A stretch of DNA of 38,007 bases. It comes from Lachnospiraceae bacterium (lineage in GTDB: Bacteria > Bacillota > Clostridia > Lachnospirales > Lachnospiraceae). The stretch lies in assembly GCA_021205755.1 (NCBI GenBank), contig JAJPWX010000093.1, positions 1 to 38,007 of the forward strand. The letters are read 5' to 3'. The notes beneath the pieces were generated by a model. That model was not told the DNA's origin. It ran no database searches and saw only the letters and a program-made list of their open reading frames with translations. Position numbers and translations under genes: made by a program. This document shows, piece by piece, positions 1 to 7,411 of the stretch; the first letter of the stretch is position 1, and every line of letters begins with the position of its first letter.

Positions 1-268
1 CCATCATTCCGCCGCCGCCAAAAGCATACTGCCTGCGTATCCATTCCATCCAGCCAATAAAGGCGATCAATACTGCCAGGACGACAATAAAGATGATGCC
101 AAGTACAGTGATGTGGAAAACCGTAAACGACAAAACGGCAAGGATCAATGCCGCAAGCGCAAAGCCGCCCATCATGTAAAATACGGGATGCGACATCCAC
201 GTTCCGTAATTCTCTCCGTGGGTGCCGAGGTGGATAGTGGACTGTGAAATCTGTTTTTGCTGTTTCAT
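1..268 (-). CDS. Membrane-anchored class I SAM methyltransferase, N-terminal part (runs off the window)
   Basis: Only the first 89 codons are in the window; the gene continues past position 1. The start is the ATG at 268-266, preceded by AAAAGGAGACAGG as ribosome binding site. The visible protein begins MKQQKQISQSTIHLGTHGE and then has two closely spaced hydrophobic segments, about residues 33-52 and 54-73. A positively charged stretch (WIRRQYAF) and a Gly-rich GGGGMMG follow. This head is what I recall from a Clostridia family in which two membrane helices precede a SAM-dependent methyltransferase domain, but the catalytic domain is outside the window, so the product name is inference. It is probably the last visible gene of the minus-strand operon that starts near 3.4 kb. 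Confidence 0.6.
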   Translation of the reverse strand, partial: MKQQKQISQSTIHLGTHGENYGTWMSHPVFYMMGGFALAALILAVLSFTVFHITVLGIIFIVVLAVLIAFIGWMEWIRRQYAFGGGGMM

Positions 269-298
269 TGTTTCCTGTCTCCTTTTAAAATAATTTGT

Positions 299-308
299 GT
301 TAGCTAAC
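299..308. repeat. 10-bp perfect palindrome in the gap before the membrane methyltransferase
   Basis: The palindrome GTTAGCTAAC lies 31 bases before the start codon of the partial methyltransferase gene. Its half-sites equal those of the four operator-like sites elsewhere in the window, but the six-base spacer is absent and no -10/-35 pair is visible next to it. It may be a relic or chance. Confidence 0.3.
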
Positions 309-378
309 TACCGGGTGCTGTTTCTTTGAGAAATGCACTTGCAGTGCCTGATTAGGGGTTCCAAGCAGCGTTTCCCGC

Positions 379-984
379 TCATCGCTGTTTTACGCACTCC
401 GCATAGGCCAGCGTGATACGGGCAGGCATTTCCTCCAGCATCACCACCTTCCAGCCATTTGCCTCCAGGAAGGCTCGGTACTCCGCAACGCTCCACTGAT
501 GTTCCAATTTGACACCGGCAATGCTGATGATCTTCGACCATACGACGCTAACGGCTCTTTTTTTATGGTTCACGAAGTTCGGCGCGATCAGCAGCCCGTC
601 ATCCTTCAAAACCCGGCTTATTTCCCGCAGTGCATTCTCCGGGTTCGGAACAATGTGCAGGGCGTTGGCGATAATCACTACGTCAAAGGAATCGTCTTCG
701 TAGGGAAGATGTTCTGCGTCTGCCACCTCAAAGCGCAGGTTTTCTGGGCATCTGCCCTTCTTTGCTTCCCTTATCATCCCATCCGAGTAATCCGTGGCAA
801 TCATTTTATGTGCGGCATGGGCGACGTGCTTTGCCAGCAGACCGGGGCCTGTGGCAACCTCCAGCACGTCCATACCCTGAATGACCTGGGGGATGCGCTC
901 GTACATCAGGCCATATGCCTTCCGGTCTCCCCGCATGGCCTTTTCATAAATCGGGGCGTAGAGGTCCCATAGTTTTTTATTCAT
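379..984 (-). CDS. Class I SAM-dependent methyltransferase
   Basis: This 201-residue protein is a small soluble methyltransferase of the UbiE/Methyltransf_11 type. Motif I is DVLEVATGPGLLAKHV (about residues 39-54). The acidic end of the second strand is ATDYSDGMI, the post-II motif is FEVADAEHLPYEDDSFDVV, and motif III is LKDDGLLIAPNF. The substrate cannot be read from the sequence. The ATG lies inside the last codons of the upstream acetyltransferase gene (8-base overlap), so the two are probably translationally coupled. It belongs to the minus-strand operon of methyltransferases and an ATC-hydrolase-like protein. Confidence 0.88.
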   Translation of the reverse strand: MNKKLWDLYAPIYEKAMRGDRKAYGLMYERIPQVIQGMDVLEVATGPGLLAKHVAHAAHKMIATDYSDGMIREAKKGRCPENLRFEVADAEHLPYEDDSFDVVIIANALHIVPNPENALREISRVLKDDGLLIAPNFVNHKKRAVSVVWSKIISIAGVKLEHQWSVAEYRAFLEANGWKVVMLEEMPARITLAYAECVKQR

Positions 985-1582
985 CTCTGTAATCTCTCTC
1001 CATCGTGTACATCGTTCCGCCGCCCTTTATTGGCGTTTCCGCCGTTTTCTTCATGCCGCAGGAGACGTACTTTTTCACTTTCAGCCCTGTGTCCGTGTCC
1101 AGGACACAAGGGATCTTCCGCTCTCGGGCGATGCGAAACGGTTCTTCCAGCAGTACACGCAAATATCCCTGACCCTGAAAATCCCGTCGGACAGCGACCA
1201 TGGAAATAACCTCATAGTCCGGCTCTTTCTGATATAGTTTCTCATATGGATTGTTCATCAGCAGAAGCAGCTTTTTCAGTGACCCAAAGGGAATCTCCCG
1301 CAGGAACCGCCATGCCATATGGAAGGATACACGCACCATTATCACGCCCCATTCCTTCGCTTCGCCCTTTCGCCAATAAGCAAGATAGCCCTCCTGCTGT
1401 TCGGAGGTTGCATAGAGGACACCGAGACGGTAGTAGCACTCCGTCATGATCTCCAGGGCCGTTATTGCATCCTCACGGTCAAGGCGTGTAAATAAGCCTT
1501 CACCCTCATCATAGAATGCCCGGCCAATGCGCCTGCCGATTGTTTTTAATTCTTCGTCGGTGAGGTTTGCCAGTCGAATCAT
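977..1582 (-). CDS. GNAT-family N-acetyltransferase
   Basis: The 201-residue product ends in a typical GNAT acetyl-CoA site: VAVRRDFQGQGYLRVLLEEP (the R-x-x-G-x-G/A loop), then a helix and the closing strand GGTMYTMERDY. The acceptor substrate is unknown. The start is the ATG at 1582 because AGGAGGTACT lies just before it; the frame remains open 14 codons further upstream without a better ribosome site. It starts 10 bases after the ATC-hydrolase-like gene and overlaps the following methyltransferase by 8 bases, which fits one polycistronic message. Confidence 0.85.
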   Translation of the reverse strand: MIRLANLTDEELKTIGRRIGRAFYDEGEGLFTRLDREDAITALEIMTECYYRLGVLYATSEQQEGYLAYWRKGEAKEWGVIMVRVSFHMAWRFLREIPFGSLKKLLLLMNNPYEKLYQKEPDYEVISMVAVRRDFQGQGYLRVLLEEPFRIARERKIPCVLDTDTGLKVKKYVSCGMKKTAETPIKGGGTMYTMERDYRDE

Positions 1583-1592
1583 AGTACCTCCT

Positions 1593-2237
1593 CTACGTTT
1601 GTTCCTGCTCCTGATCTCCCACAAACCAGTAGTCGCAAACAGTCCCGCCGCCTGCCAGCGTCTGCTCGCGATAGAGCCTGGCGTGGTACAGCCCTGCCAG
1701 CAGGTGATCCAACTCGCACATCACCGGAAGAATCTCCAGATAACCGTAGGCTCTCGCGTAATCGTTTAACGGGCATCTCGTGAAATGATAGTATATGCCG
1801 GACTTGTGAAGCGTGTCGTCAAAATGGAAATCCCAGGTTCTATCTCGGTACTCCGGATATTCTTCCACCCACGCTGCGCATTTATGGAATTTCTCGTTCA
1901 GCCTGTCCATATCCCCTGGCTTGTTGACATTCAGGCCGCCGCCCATAACCGTTCGGACGATTTTCATATCCAACAGCTCCCTGGTCATGTCCCGCATATC
2001 ATCCGGCGTAATGGCTCCGTCAGCGGCTTTCCAAATAGCCATGAACACAAAGGACATATAGACGTTGTGCGCCATGGGATTTTTTGCACCGATGTCCTCC
2101 GCCTGGGCCAGCATTTGCCGGTAGATTGGCTTTGCTTTCCTGATGTATTCCTTCACAGCCTTTCTCCCATACTGTTTCGCCAACAGCCTTTTCATAAAGG
2201 GAGCAATCATGATCCAGTATTGCCCTGTGTATTTCAT
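1593..2237 (-). CDS. L-2-amino-thiazoline-4-carboxylate (ATC) hydrolase family protein
   Basis: The 214-residue protein fits the ATC_hydrolase family, named after the Pseudomonas enzyme that opens the thiazoline ring of L-ATC on the way to cysteine. In the C-terminal third it has a TRCP...ILPVMCELDHL segment and then GGGTVCDYWF, so the spaced Cys and Asp pattern typical of the family is present. The N-terminus is basic and helical. Whether this Clostridia branch really acts on ATC is unknown. The start ATG overlaps by four bases the stop of a 14-codon remnant ORF; the GGAAGGAG just upstream serves as ribosome site. A diverged paralog is at 11402-12049. Confidence 0.8.
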   Translation of the reverse strand: MKYTGQYWIMIAPFMKRLLAKQYGRKAVKEYIRKAKPIYRQMLAQAEDIGAKNPMAHNVYMSFVFMAIWKAADGAITPDDMRDMTRELLDMKIVRTVMGGGLNVNKPGDMDRLNEKFHKCAAWVEEYPEYRDRTWDFHFDDTLHKSGIYYHFTRCPLNDYARAYGYLEILPVMCELDHLLAGLYHARLYREQTLAGGGTVCDYWFVGDQEQEQT

Positions 2238-2278
2238 GCCGATGCTCCTTCCTTGCAGGTATTTTGAAAGAAACTCAT
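2234..2278 (-). pseudogene. 14-codon remnant of a methyltransferase N-terminus
   Basis: A good ribosome site (GGGGAGGGCGAAAC) precedes an ATG that encodes MSFFQNTCKEGASA and then a TGA overlapping the next gene's ATG. I recall the opening MxFFxNTCKPxG as the start of a group of Clostridia SAM methyltransferases, so this looks like the head of such a gene whose body has been deleted. It may survive as a leader peptide that couples translation to the ATC-hydrolase gene. The family assignment is from memory and rests on about ten residues. Confidence 0.4.
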
Positions 2279-2313
2279 GTTTCGCCCTCCCCGTAATTGA
2301 CCCACGCTATAAG

Positions 2314-2508
2314 CTATTTGCTGTTTCGATGTAAGTACGACCATATCAATATACTTCCGAACCACAGCACCATGCTCTCACTCATCAGGCCGTTCGTAAA
2401 TGCCAGACGAAACGCACTGTCCGGCATAAGCCAATCTCCAACGCCAAAACACAAACAGCCCAACAGGCCGCAGAGAAAGGCGAGGGTGATCTTTTTATCG
2501 TTTGACAT
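2314..2508 (-). CDS. Small two-helix membrane protein, probably a truncated DUF6796-like protein
   Basis: The 64-residue product has a first hydrophobic segment, KITLAFLCGLLGCLCFGVGD, ending in GDWLM, and a second near the C-terminus (SESMVLWFGSILIWSYL). An N-terminal helix ending in GDWLM is reminiscent of longer multi-pass DUF6796-type membrane proteins of about 200 residues. The present length would then mean an internal deletion joining the first and a later helix. A purine-rich AAGAGAGATGAAAA precedes the ATG. Function unknown; it may be a non-functional remnant. Confidence 0.45.
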   Translation of the reverse strand: MSNDKKITLAFLCGLLGCLCFGVGDWLMPDSAFRLAFTNGLMSESMVLWFGSILIWSYLHRNSK

Positions 2509-2533
2509 TTTTCATCTCTCTTTTCTCGTCACT

Positions 2534-2697
2534 TTACCAAATCCACGTCATCATCAGGGAAATGATGACTCCTCCCACGGCAAACACCGGCAGCATGGGC
2601 AGCATAACCCTCACGTGGAACCATTTCTGGTGATACTCTCGACGCCGAACACGGCGCACATCACAACGCACTCAAGAACATAGACGGAAACGCTCAT
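2534..2697 (-). pseudogene. Frameshifted small membrane protein gene
   Basis: The ATG at 2697-2695 overlaps the TGA stop of the upstream methyltransferase (ATGA), a normal operon junction. The first frame gives MSVSVYVLECVVMCAVFGV and then runs to a TGA after 28 codons. From about position 2641 another frame continues sensibly as REYHQKWFHVRVMLPMLP plus a hydrophobic tail ending MMTWIW and TAA at 2534. The two parts together would make a two-helix protein of about 54 residues, so a single-base indel near 2641 appears to have broken it. A sequencing error cannot be excluded. Confidence 0.45.
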
Positions 2698-3389
2698 TGG
2701 TTATACGCCCCTTTCCGGCAAGTGAAACAAGCCACGGATTTCACAGTGCTAAACTCTACTGTCTCATACTGCCTCTCCAGCCGCTGTTTCAGACTGTCCG
2801 CTGTTTCATAGGGTGGAGTGAAGAACCCCTTCGGCTCATAGAGATGCCGGATAAACCAATCTGTCCGGGCAGTTTCCCCGGAAACGTAAAAACAACCGCA
2901 GAAACAGCCGCCGGGCTTTAAGACTCGAAATACCTCCCGGTAAGCCGCTTCTTTATCGGGAAAAGCATGAAATCCATTGAGGGAGAGTACGATGTCAAAG
3001 CTGCCGTCCGGGAAGGGCAAATTTCCCACATCCCCCTGCTGAAAGCGGACATGGGTCAGCCCGTCCCGTTTCGCCCTTTTTTGCGCACGGGACATCATGT
3101 CCTCAGAATAGTCCAGACAAGTGATGCTTGCATCAGGCAGCCTTTGATAGACCGGCATGGTCAGCACGCCGGTACCTACCGGCACCTCCAGCAGCGAACC
3201 GGAAAAATCCTCCGGAATACCGGAAAGCGCACGGGACAGATATTCAATGTTTTCCGTCTGTCCCATATCCCACACCAGTCTGCACACGGCTTTGCCCAGC
3301 AGGGTAGAACAGGTAATCATACCATCATATAAAGTTGCTTCTTTACCCAATGCGCGATATGCGGATTTGATTTCCTCGTGTTTACTCAT
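2694..3389 (-). CDS. Class I SAM-dependent methyltransferase, first gene of its operon
   Basis: The 231-residue product has motif I SLLEVPVGTGVLTMPVY, the acidic ribose-binding residue in CLDYSEDMMSRA, the QQGDVGNLPFPDGSFDIVLS region and a motif III LKPGGCFCGCFYV. It is longer than the second methyltransferase of this operon, with an N-terminal helical cap and a C-terminal extension. I chose the ATG at 3389 (MSKHEEIKS) with AGAAAGAG eight bases before it; an in-frame GTG lies three codons upstream. The promoter at 3433-3461 and the palindrome at 3413-3428 directly precede it, so it is probably metal-regulated. The substrate is unknown. Confidence 0.87.
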   Translation of the reverse strand: MSKHEEIKSAYRALGKEATLYDGMITCSTLLGKAVCRLVWDMGQTENIEYLSRALSGIPEDFSGSLLEVPVGTGVLTMPVYQRLPDASITCLDYSEDMMSRAQKRAKRDGLTHVRFQQGDVGNLPFPDGSFDIVLSLNGFHAFPDKEAAYREVFRVLKPGGCFCGCFYVSGETARTDWFIRHLYEPKGFFTPPYETADSLKQRLERQYETVEFSTVKSVACFTCRKGAYNQ

Positions 3390-3412
3390 AACGTTCACTC
3401 TTTCTACCAGTT

Positions 3413-3428
3413 GTTAGCAGTTACTAAC
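3413..3428 (-). promoter_or_regulatory. Metal-box-like operator before the methyltransferase operon
   Basis: The site reads GTTAG-CAGTTA-CTAAC on the plus strand, a palindrome with 5-base arms and six bases between them. It begins four bases downstream of the -10 box of the minus-strand promoter and so covers the expected transcription start, a repressor position. The TTAG-N6-CTAA core and spacing are those of DtxR/IdeR/MntR family boxes. Three further promoters in the window have the same arrangement. Confidence 0.7.
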
Positions 3429-3432
3429 TCGC

Positions 3433-3461
3433 ATTGTAACAGATATCAATGGAGAAATCAA
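3433..3461 (-). promoter_or_regulatory. Sigma-A promoter of the methyltransferase operon
   Basis: On the minus strand TTGATT (3461-3456) and TACAAT (3438-3433) are separated by exactly 17 bases. Transcription should start near 3427, within the operator. Confidence 0.7.
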
Positions 3462-3641
3462 TACAGAACCTGAGCGATTGCAGACCAAAGCAGAAACCAC
3501 CGAACGATAACATACCACAAAAAACGGAGCAAATGCACGGGCAGCATTCGCCCCGCACTAGCTCCACGAAAGACTGGGGAGATACCGGCGGGCCATCCTG
3601 TGAAACTCATTGTCAAATGGAGTATTTTTACTCTTTGAGAG

Positions 3642-3670
3642 TTGGCGAAGAATCTGCGCATTGATATAAT
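3642..3670 (+). promoter_or_regulatory. Sigma-A promoter of the ABC/ECF transporter operon
   Basis: TTGGCG (3642-3647) and a perfect TATAAT (3665-3670) have 17-base spacing. The predicted start is near 3677, at the edge of the operator. This placement also argues that the frame beginning at 3674 is not translated from there. Confidence 0.72.
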
Positions 3671-3678
3671 AGTATGAG

Positions 3679-3694
3679 GTTAGCCATATCTAAC
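3679..3694 (+). promoter_or_regulatory. Metal-box-like operator before the ABC/ECF operon
   Basis: GTTAG-CCATAT-CTAAC lies nine bases after the TATAAT box. Arms and spacing equal those of the divergent site at 3413-3428, so one regulator probably controls both divergent operons. Confidence 0.7.
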
Positions 3695-3724
3695 CATCTT
3701 TTGAGGAAAGCGAGGAAAATCTTT

Positions 3725-5596
3725 ATGGAAAAAATAGAAAGCCAGGGAATCAAGCCCAAAAAGGGGCTGCCCCGTCTTATGGAGCTGGCCATGACACAAA
3801 AAGCGCCTATGGTGGGCGGTATGATACTTTCCGTTCTGGCAACGATTGCGTCATTCCTGCCCTATCTGGCCATTTATTTTATCATTCAGGAAATTGTGGG
3901 AGCTTACCCGGATTTTGATGCTCTGGATGTTCCGAAAGTGCTGGGATTCGGGGGGCTGGCTCTCGGCGGGGTTTTACTGAATGTACTGCTTTACACTGCG
4001 TCTGTGGCACTTTCGCACATTGCGGCCTATGGCACTTTGTATCAATGCAAAATCAATTATGTGTCCCACATTACAAAGCTCCCGCTGGGTTATCATCTGA
4101 AAATGGGCAGCGGCAGGCTGCGTAAGATTATGGACGATAATATTGAAAGTCTGGAAGGATTCATTGCTCACGACCTTCCCAACATGATTTCCGCATTTGT
4201 AGCGCCGGTCGTCATGCTGGTGCTGGTGTTTGCGGTAGACTGGCGTTTTGGTCTGGCGGCCTTTGTGGGAATTATTTTTTCCTTCCTTATATATGGCGTT
4301 ACCTCCGGCGGGGACAAGACGAAAAAGCTGATGGAGGACTATCAGACTTCCCTGGAGGATATGAGCAATGCTTCTGTAGAGTACATCCGGGGGATCGCCG
4401 TGGTGAAGGCATTCCGGCAGACTACGTTTTCCTTTAAGCGGCTGTATGATTCTATCAAAAATTACACCAAAACCGTCATTCCGTATTCCTTAAGCCAGGA
4501 GCTGATGACCGCAGCGCTGTCCGCGGCGCTGAACGGCATCTATCTGTTTCTTATTCCTGTAGGGATATGGATCGGCAGTTCCACAAACGATTATCCGGCA
4601 TTTGCTGCATCCTTTATTTTTTATCTGATTTTTGTGCCTGTGATTGCCTCCGTCCTGATGAAAATGATTTATGCTTCCGTCAATGCTATGCAGGTTGGAA
4701 ACGCCGTGGAACGGTTCGATCAGATCCTGGCAGAGCCGGAAATTCCGGAAAAGAACACTTTCCCAAAACCGTCCGTATATGACGTCGTTTATGATCATGT
4801 TACCTTCTCCTATGCGGAGGATTGCACAACTGCAAAGCCACAGACGGAATCCTTTCAATCACAGCAGGAAAAGGTCAATGTGGCTGCGGCGCTGCAATCG
4901 GTGTCTTTTACAGCACCGCAGGGAAAACTTACTGCGATTGTCGGCCCGTCCGGCGGAGGGAAAAGCACCATTGCCAGCCTGCTTCCCCGTTTTTATGATG
5001 TAGAACAGGGCGCGATCCGTATTGGCGGAACAGACATCCGGAATATGAGTACCGGCGATCTGATGGATACGGTCAGCTTTGTGTTCCAGGACAATTTCCT
5101 GTTCAAACAAAGTATTCTGGAGAATATCCGCATGGGACGTCCCGGCGCAACTAAGGAGGAAGTCGTTGCCGCTGCTAAAGCAGCAAGGTGCCACGAGTTT
5201 ATCACAGAGCTGCCGCAGGGGTACCAGACCGTATTCGGCAAAAATGGGGTGAAGCTCTCCAGCGGCCAGATTCAGCGCATTGCCATAGCAAGGGCCATTG
5301 TGAAAAATGCGCCGGTTCTGGTACTGGACGAAGCCACTTCCTTCAGTGATCCGGAGAACGAGTATTTCATTCAGCAGGCTCTTTCAGAATTGGTAAAAGG
5401 GAAAACGGTGATTATGATTGCGCATCGTCTCTCTACTGTCCGAAATGCGGATCAGATTCTTGTCGTAGATCACGGCAAAATCGTACAATCCGGCGATCAT
5501 GATGAATTAGTGTCGAAAGAAGGCTGGTATCAGGATTTGTGGAGCAATTATACGAAAGCCCTGACGTGGAAATTCAGCGCAGGAAAGGAGGCATAA
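3725..5596 (+). CDS. ABC half-transporter with fused membrane and ATPase domains (IrtA/exporter-type fold)
   Basis: The 623-residue protein has an N-terminal membrane domain with about six helices (roughly residues 25-310) and a C-terminal nucleotide-binding domain. It shows Walker A (GPSGGGKST), Q-loop (VFQDNFLF), signature (KLSSGQIQRIAIARA, Ser in place of the first Gly), Walker B (VLVLDEATSF) and the switch His (IMIAHRLS). Between the first strand and Walker A of the ATPase domain is a polar insertion of about 25 residues (TTAKPQTESFQSQQEK). The ATG at 3725 is chosen because GAGGAAA lies eight bases before it and the transcription start lies after 3674. Exporter-fold half-transporters paired like this, next to ECF genes and under a metal box, can import metallophores; export is the alternative. 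Confidence 0.85.
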   Translation: MEKIESQGIKPKKGLPRLMELAMTQKAPMVGGMILSVLATIASFLPYLAIYFIIQEIVGAYPDFDALDVPKVLGFGGLALGGVLLNVLLYTASVALSHIAAYGTLYQCKINYVSHITKLPLGYHLKMGSGRLRKIMDDNIESLEGFIAHDLPNMISAFVAPVVMLVLVFAVDWRFGLAAFVGIIFSFLIYGVTSGGDKTKKLMEDYQTSLEDMSNASVEYIRGIAVVKAFRQTTFSFKRLYDSIKNYTKTVIPYSLSQELMTAALSAALNGIYLFLIPVGIWIGSSTNDYPAFAASFIFYLIFVPVIASVLMKMIYASVNAMQVGNAVERFDQILAEPEIPEKNTFPKPSVYDVVYDHVTFSYAEDCTTAKPQTESFQSQQEKVNVAAALQSVSFTAPQGKLTAIVGPSGGGKSTIASLLPRFYDVEQGAIRIGGTDIRNMSTGDLMDTVSFVFQDNFLFKQSILENIRMGRPGATKEEVVAAAKAARCHEFITELPQGYQTVFGKNGVKLSSGQIQRIAIARAIVKNAPVLVLDEATSFSDPENEYFIQQALSELVKGKTVIMIAHRLSTVRNADQILVVDHGKIVQSGDHDELVSKEGWYQDLWSNYTKALTWKFSAGKEA

Positions 5597-5599
5597 GCC

Positions 5600-6700
5600 A
5601 TGATGAATCTGAAAGAAATGTTTCAGCTCTCAGACCGGGGAGCAAGTGATCTGAAAAAAGGCATTTTCGCCTGCACACTGACAAACCTTTCCCTGATGCT
5701 CTCTGTGGTTGTCACTGTCCAGATTTTCCTGGAAATCTTAAAGCCACTGACTGACGAAGAAGTTTCCTGGAATAAAATGTGGATGCTGTTTGGAACCGGT
5801 GTTATTGCGGTAGTTCTCCATTTCTTCTGCTGCAAAAACGATTACCGAAAGACCTATATGTCCTGCTACACGGCAGCGGAGGACTCCCGCATTCGTATCG
5901 CAGAGATGGTCCGGAAGTTCCCTATGAGCGTGTTCAACGATAAAGACCTGACAGAACTGACCACCAACATGATGGGAGACTGCGCCAGCATTGAACACTC
6001 GCTGAGCCATATTGTGCCGCCTCTGATGGCCAACGCTATTTCCTGTACGCTGATCTGCATTTGTGTGATGGTCTTCGACTGGCGCATAGAGCTTTTATTT
6101 CATTCTTCCACATTAAGCCGGGATGCTCCCGAGCTGTTAAAAATTCTTGGCGTAAACGGCAGACAGGTACAGAACCGTTTTTGTCAGGACGCTCAGAGCT
6201 ATTTCACTCGGGCGGATGAACAGATAAAAAGGCTGTTTGAAGATATGGGTAATGCACCGCAGAAGTGCCGGGTTCCTTATTTGCAAATGAAGGTAGCAGA
6301 ACTATTGCTTTTGCTCTGCTTGTCAGATATGCCGGAGAAAAGTGACGACCGGTCTTTTATGACCATGGGGCAGGTACAAATCGCAAAACAGGTGATGGAA
6401 ATTATCAGTGCTGATTTGAGCAGACATTATTCTATAGAAAATCTGGCTGCTCCGTTTGGGGTCAGCCCATCCTCGCTGAAAAACTACTTTCAGGGTGTTT
6501 ACGGAAAAAATATTTCGACCTGGCTGCGGGAAGCCAGAATGTCGGCAGCTTCCACTGCACTGCGGGAAGGGAATCAACCTGTGGCTGAGATCGCAGCCAG
6601 CGTTGGGTACGAGAACGCCAGCAAGTTCTCTGCGGCGTTTAAGAGCTTTTTGGGGGAGACCCCATTGGAGTACCGGCGTCAGAGCCGGTGCGGAATTTGA
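5600..6700 (+). CDS. Chimeric ORF: truncated ABC half-transporter fused in frame to an AraC-type DNA-binding domain
   Basis: Residues 1 to about 162 are the beginning of a second exporter-fold half-transporter, with hydrophobic segments near 22-44, 59-78 and 137-158. It breaks off right after FDWRI, where such proteins normally enter the fourth helix. The text then changes to ELLFHSSTLSRDAPELLKIL, which reads like the middle of an AraC regulator. Residues of about 265-360 form the two helix-turn-helix units (YSIENLAAPFGVSPSSLKNYFQ; VAEIAASVGYENASKFSAAFK; PLEYRR). The ATPase domain and the AraC N-terminus are missing, so a deletion of more than 1 kb is likely, with its junction near nucleotide 6086. 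The ribosome site AAAGGAGGC and the 3-base gap to the first half-transporter show that this was its normal partner. After three helices the AraC part would lie outside the cell, so function is doubtful. Confidence 0.75.
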   Translation: MMNLKEMFQLSDRGASDLKKGIFACTLTNLSLMLSVVVTVQIFLEILKPLTDEEVSWNKMWMLFGTGVIAVVLHFFCCKNDYRKTYMSCYTAAEDSRIRIAEMVRKFPMSVFNDKDLTELTTNMMGDCASIEHSLSHIVPPLMANAISCTLICICVMVFDWRIELLFHSSTLSRDAPELLKILGVNGRQVQNRFCQDAQSYFTRADEQIKRLFEDMGNAPQKCRVPYLQMKVAELLLLLCLSDMPEKSDDRSFMTMGQVQIAKQVMEIISADLSRHYSIENLAAPFGVSPSSLKNYFQGVYGKNISTWLREARMSAASTALREGNQPVAEIAASVGYENASKFSAAFKSFLGETPLEYRRQSRCGI

Positions 6701-6730
6701 CGGATTGTAAATGTTCGATTCTCTCTCAAT

Positions 6731-6780
6731 TATCATACGTACTTCGCAGCAAGTGCGAAGCACTGTTTTGAATAATTGCA
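6731..6780 (+). repeat. REP-like dispersed repeat, copy 1
   Basis: The block contains the imperfect hairpin GTACTTCGC-agcaagt-GCGAAGCAC, followed by a tail CTGTTTTGAATAATTGCA. The same block recurs at 13391-13440 and 37847-37900, always outside genes. It fills most of the 114-base gap between the chimeric ORF and the ECF S gene. Confidence 0.6.
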
Positions 6781-6814
6781 AATTATCTATTTGTTCTTTT
6801 TGGAGGTACATAAA

Positions 6815-7411
6815 ATGAGTAATAAGACGAATACAAAAAAATCAAAAAACCTTGTATCTGCGGGCGTATTCATCGCCCTGTACTTTGTTGTGTTTCTGGT
6901 CATTGGGTGCTGCTGTATGCCTCTGCCGCCCCTCTATCTTTGTATGTCCAGCCTGATTGCCCTTGTAGCCGCTCCGGTTTATCTGATGCTGCTTGCAAAG
7001 GCTCCCATGCACGGTCCTGTCTTCATTGCAGCCATGCTGCCCTGCCTGTTCCTGCTGCTCCAGGGAAACATCTGGGTCGTAGCAGTAACCGGCATTGTGG
7101 CAGGTATCCTGGCTGAGATCATCGCCGGTGCGGGGAAATTTCGCAATAACAAGCTGAATGTTTTAAGCTATGTGTTCTTTTCACAGAATCTGCTGGGCGG
7201 ATTCCTTCCAATCTGGATTATGCGTGACTATTATTTTGCCGATACGCTGGAGCGTGGTATGAGTGCGGATTTCTGCAACACGCTGGAGGCAATGACGCCC
7301 ATATGGGTACTATATCTGATGATCGCCGGAACGGTACTCTTTGCCCTGATCGGGTGCGTGATCGGCAAAAGAATGTTTAAGAAGCACTTTGAAAAGGCTG
7401 GAATGGTATGA
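6815..7411 (+). CDS. ECF transporter substrate-binding S component (MptD/Trep_Strep-like)
   Basis: The 198-residue, very hydrophobic protein has about five or six membrane helices: FIALYFVVFLVIG, YLCMSSLIALVAAPVYLMLL, VFIAAMLPCLFLLL, IWVVAVTGIVAGILAEIIAG and a last one near IAGTVLFALIGCVIG. A basic N-terminus (NKTNTKKSKN) precedes them. Size and layout match the putative S components that sit directly before EcfT and EcfA genes in Firmicutes. The vitamin, metal or metallophore bound by this S protein cannot be read from the sequence. The ATG at 6815 is set by TGGAGG nine bases upstream. The stop overlaps the next start (ATGATGG). Confidence 0.82.
   Translation: MSNKTNTKKSKNLVSAGVFIALYFVVFLVIGCCCMPLPPLYLCMSSLIALVAAPVYLMLLAKAPMHGPVFIAAMLPCLFLLLQGNIWVVAVTGIVAGILAEIIAGAGKFRNNKLNVLSYVFFSQNLLGGFLPIWIMRDYYFADTLERGMSADFCNTLEAMTPIWVLYLMIAGTVLFALIGCVIGKRMFKKHFEKAGMV

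Noticed and set aside
299-308. GTTAGCTAAC as a fifth operator of the regulon
   Set aside because: The half-sites match but the six-base spacer is missing and no promoter is positioned around it.
3458-3661. 67-codon minus-strand frame with a hydrophobic C-terminus in the divergent promoter region
   Set aside because: It has no ribosome site, overlaps both promoters and resembles no protein I know. The region is better explained as regulatory DNA.
3674-3724. Upstream extension of the ABC half-transporter
   Set aside because: These codons overlap the expected transcription start and operator. The ATG at 3725 has a good ribosome site.
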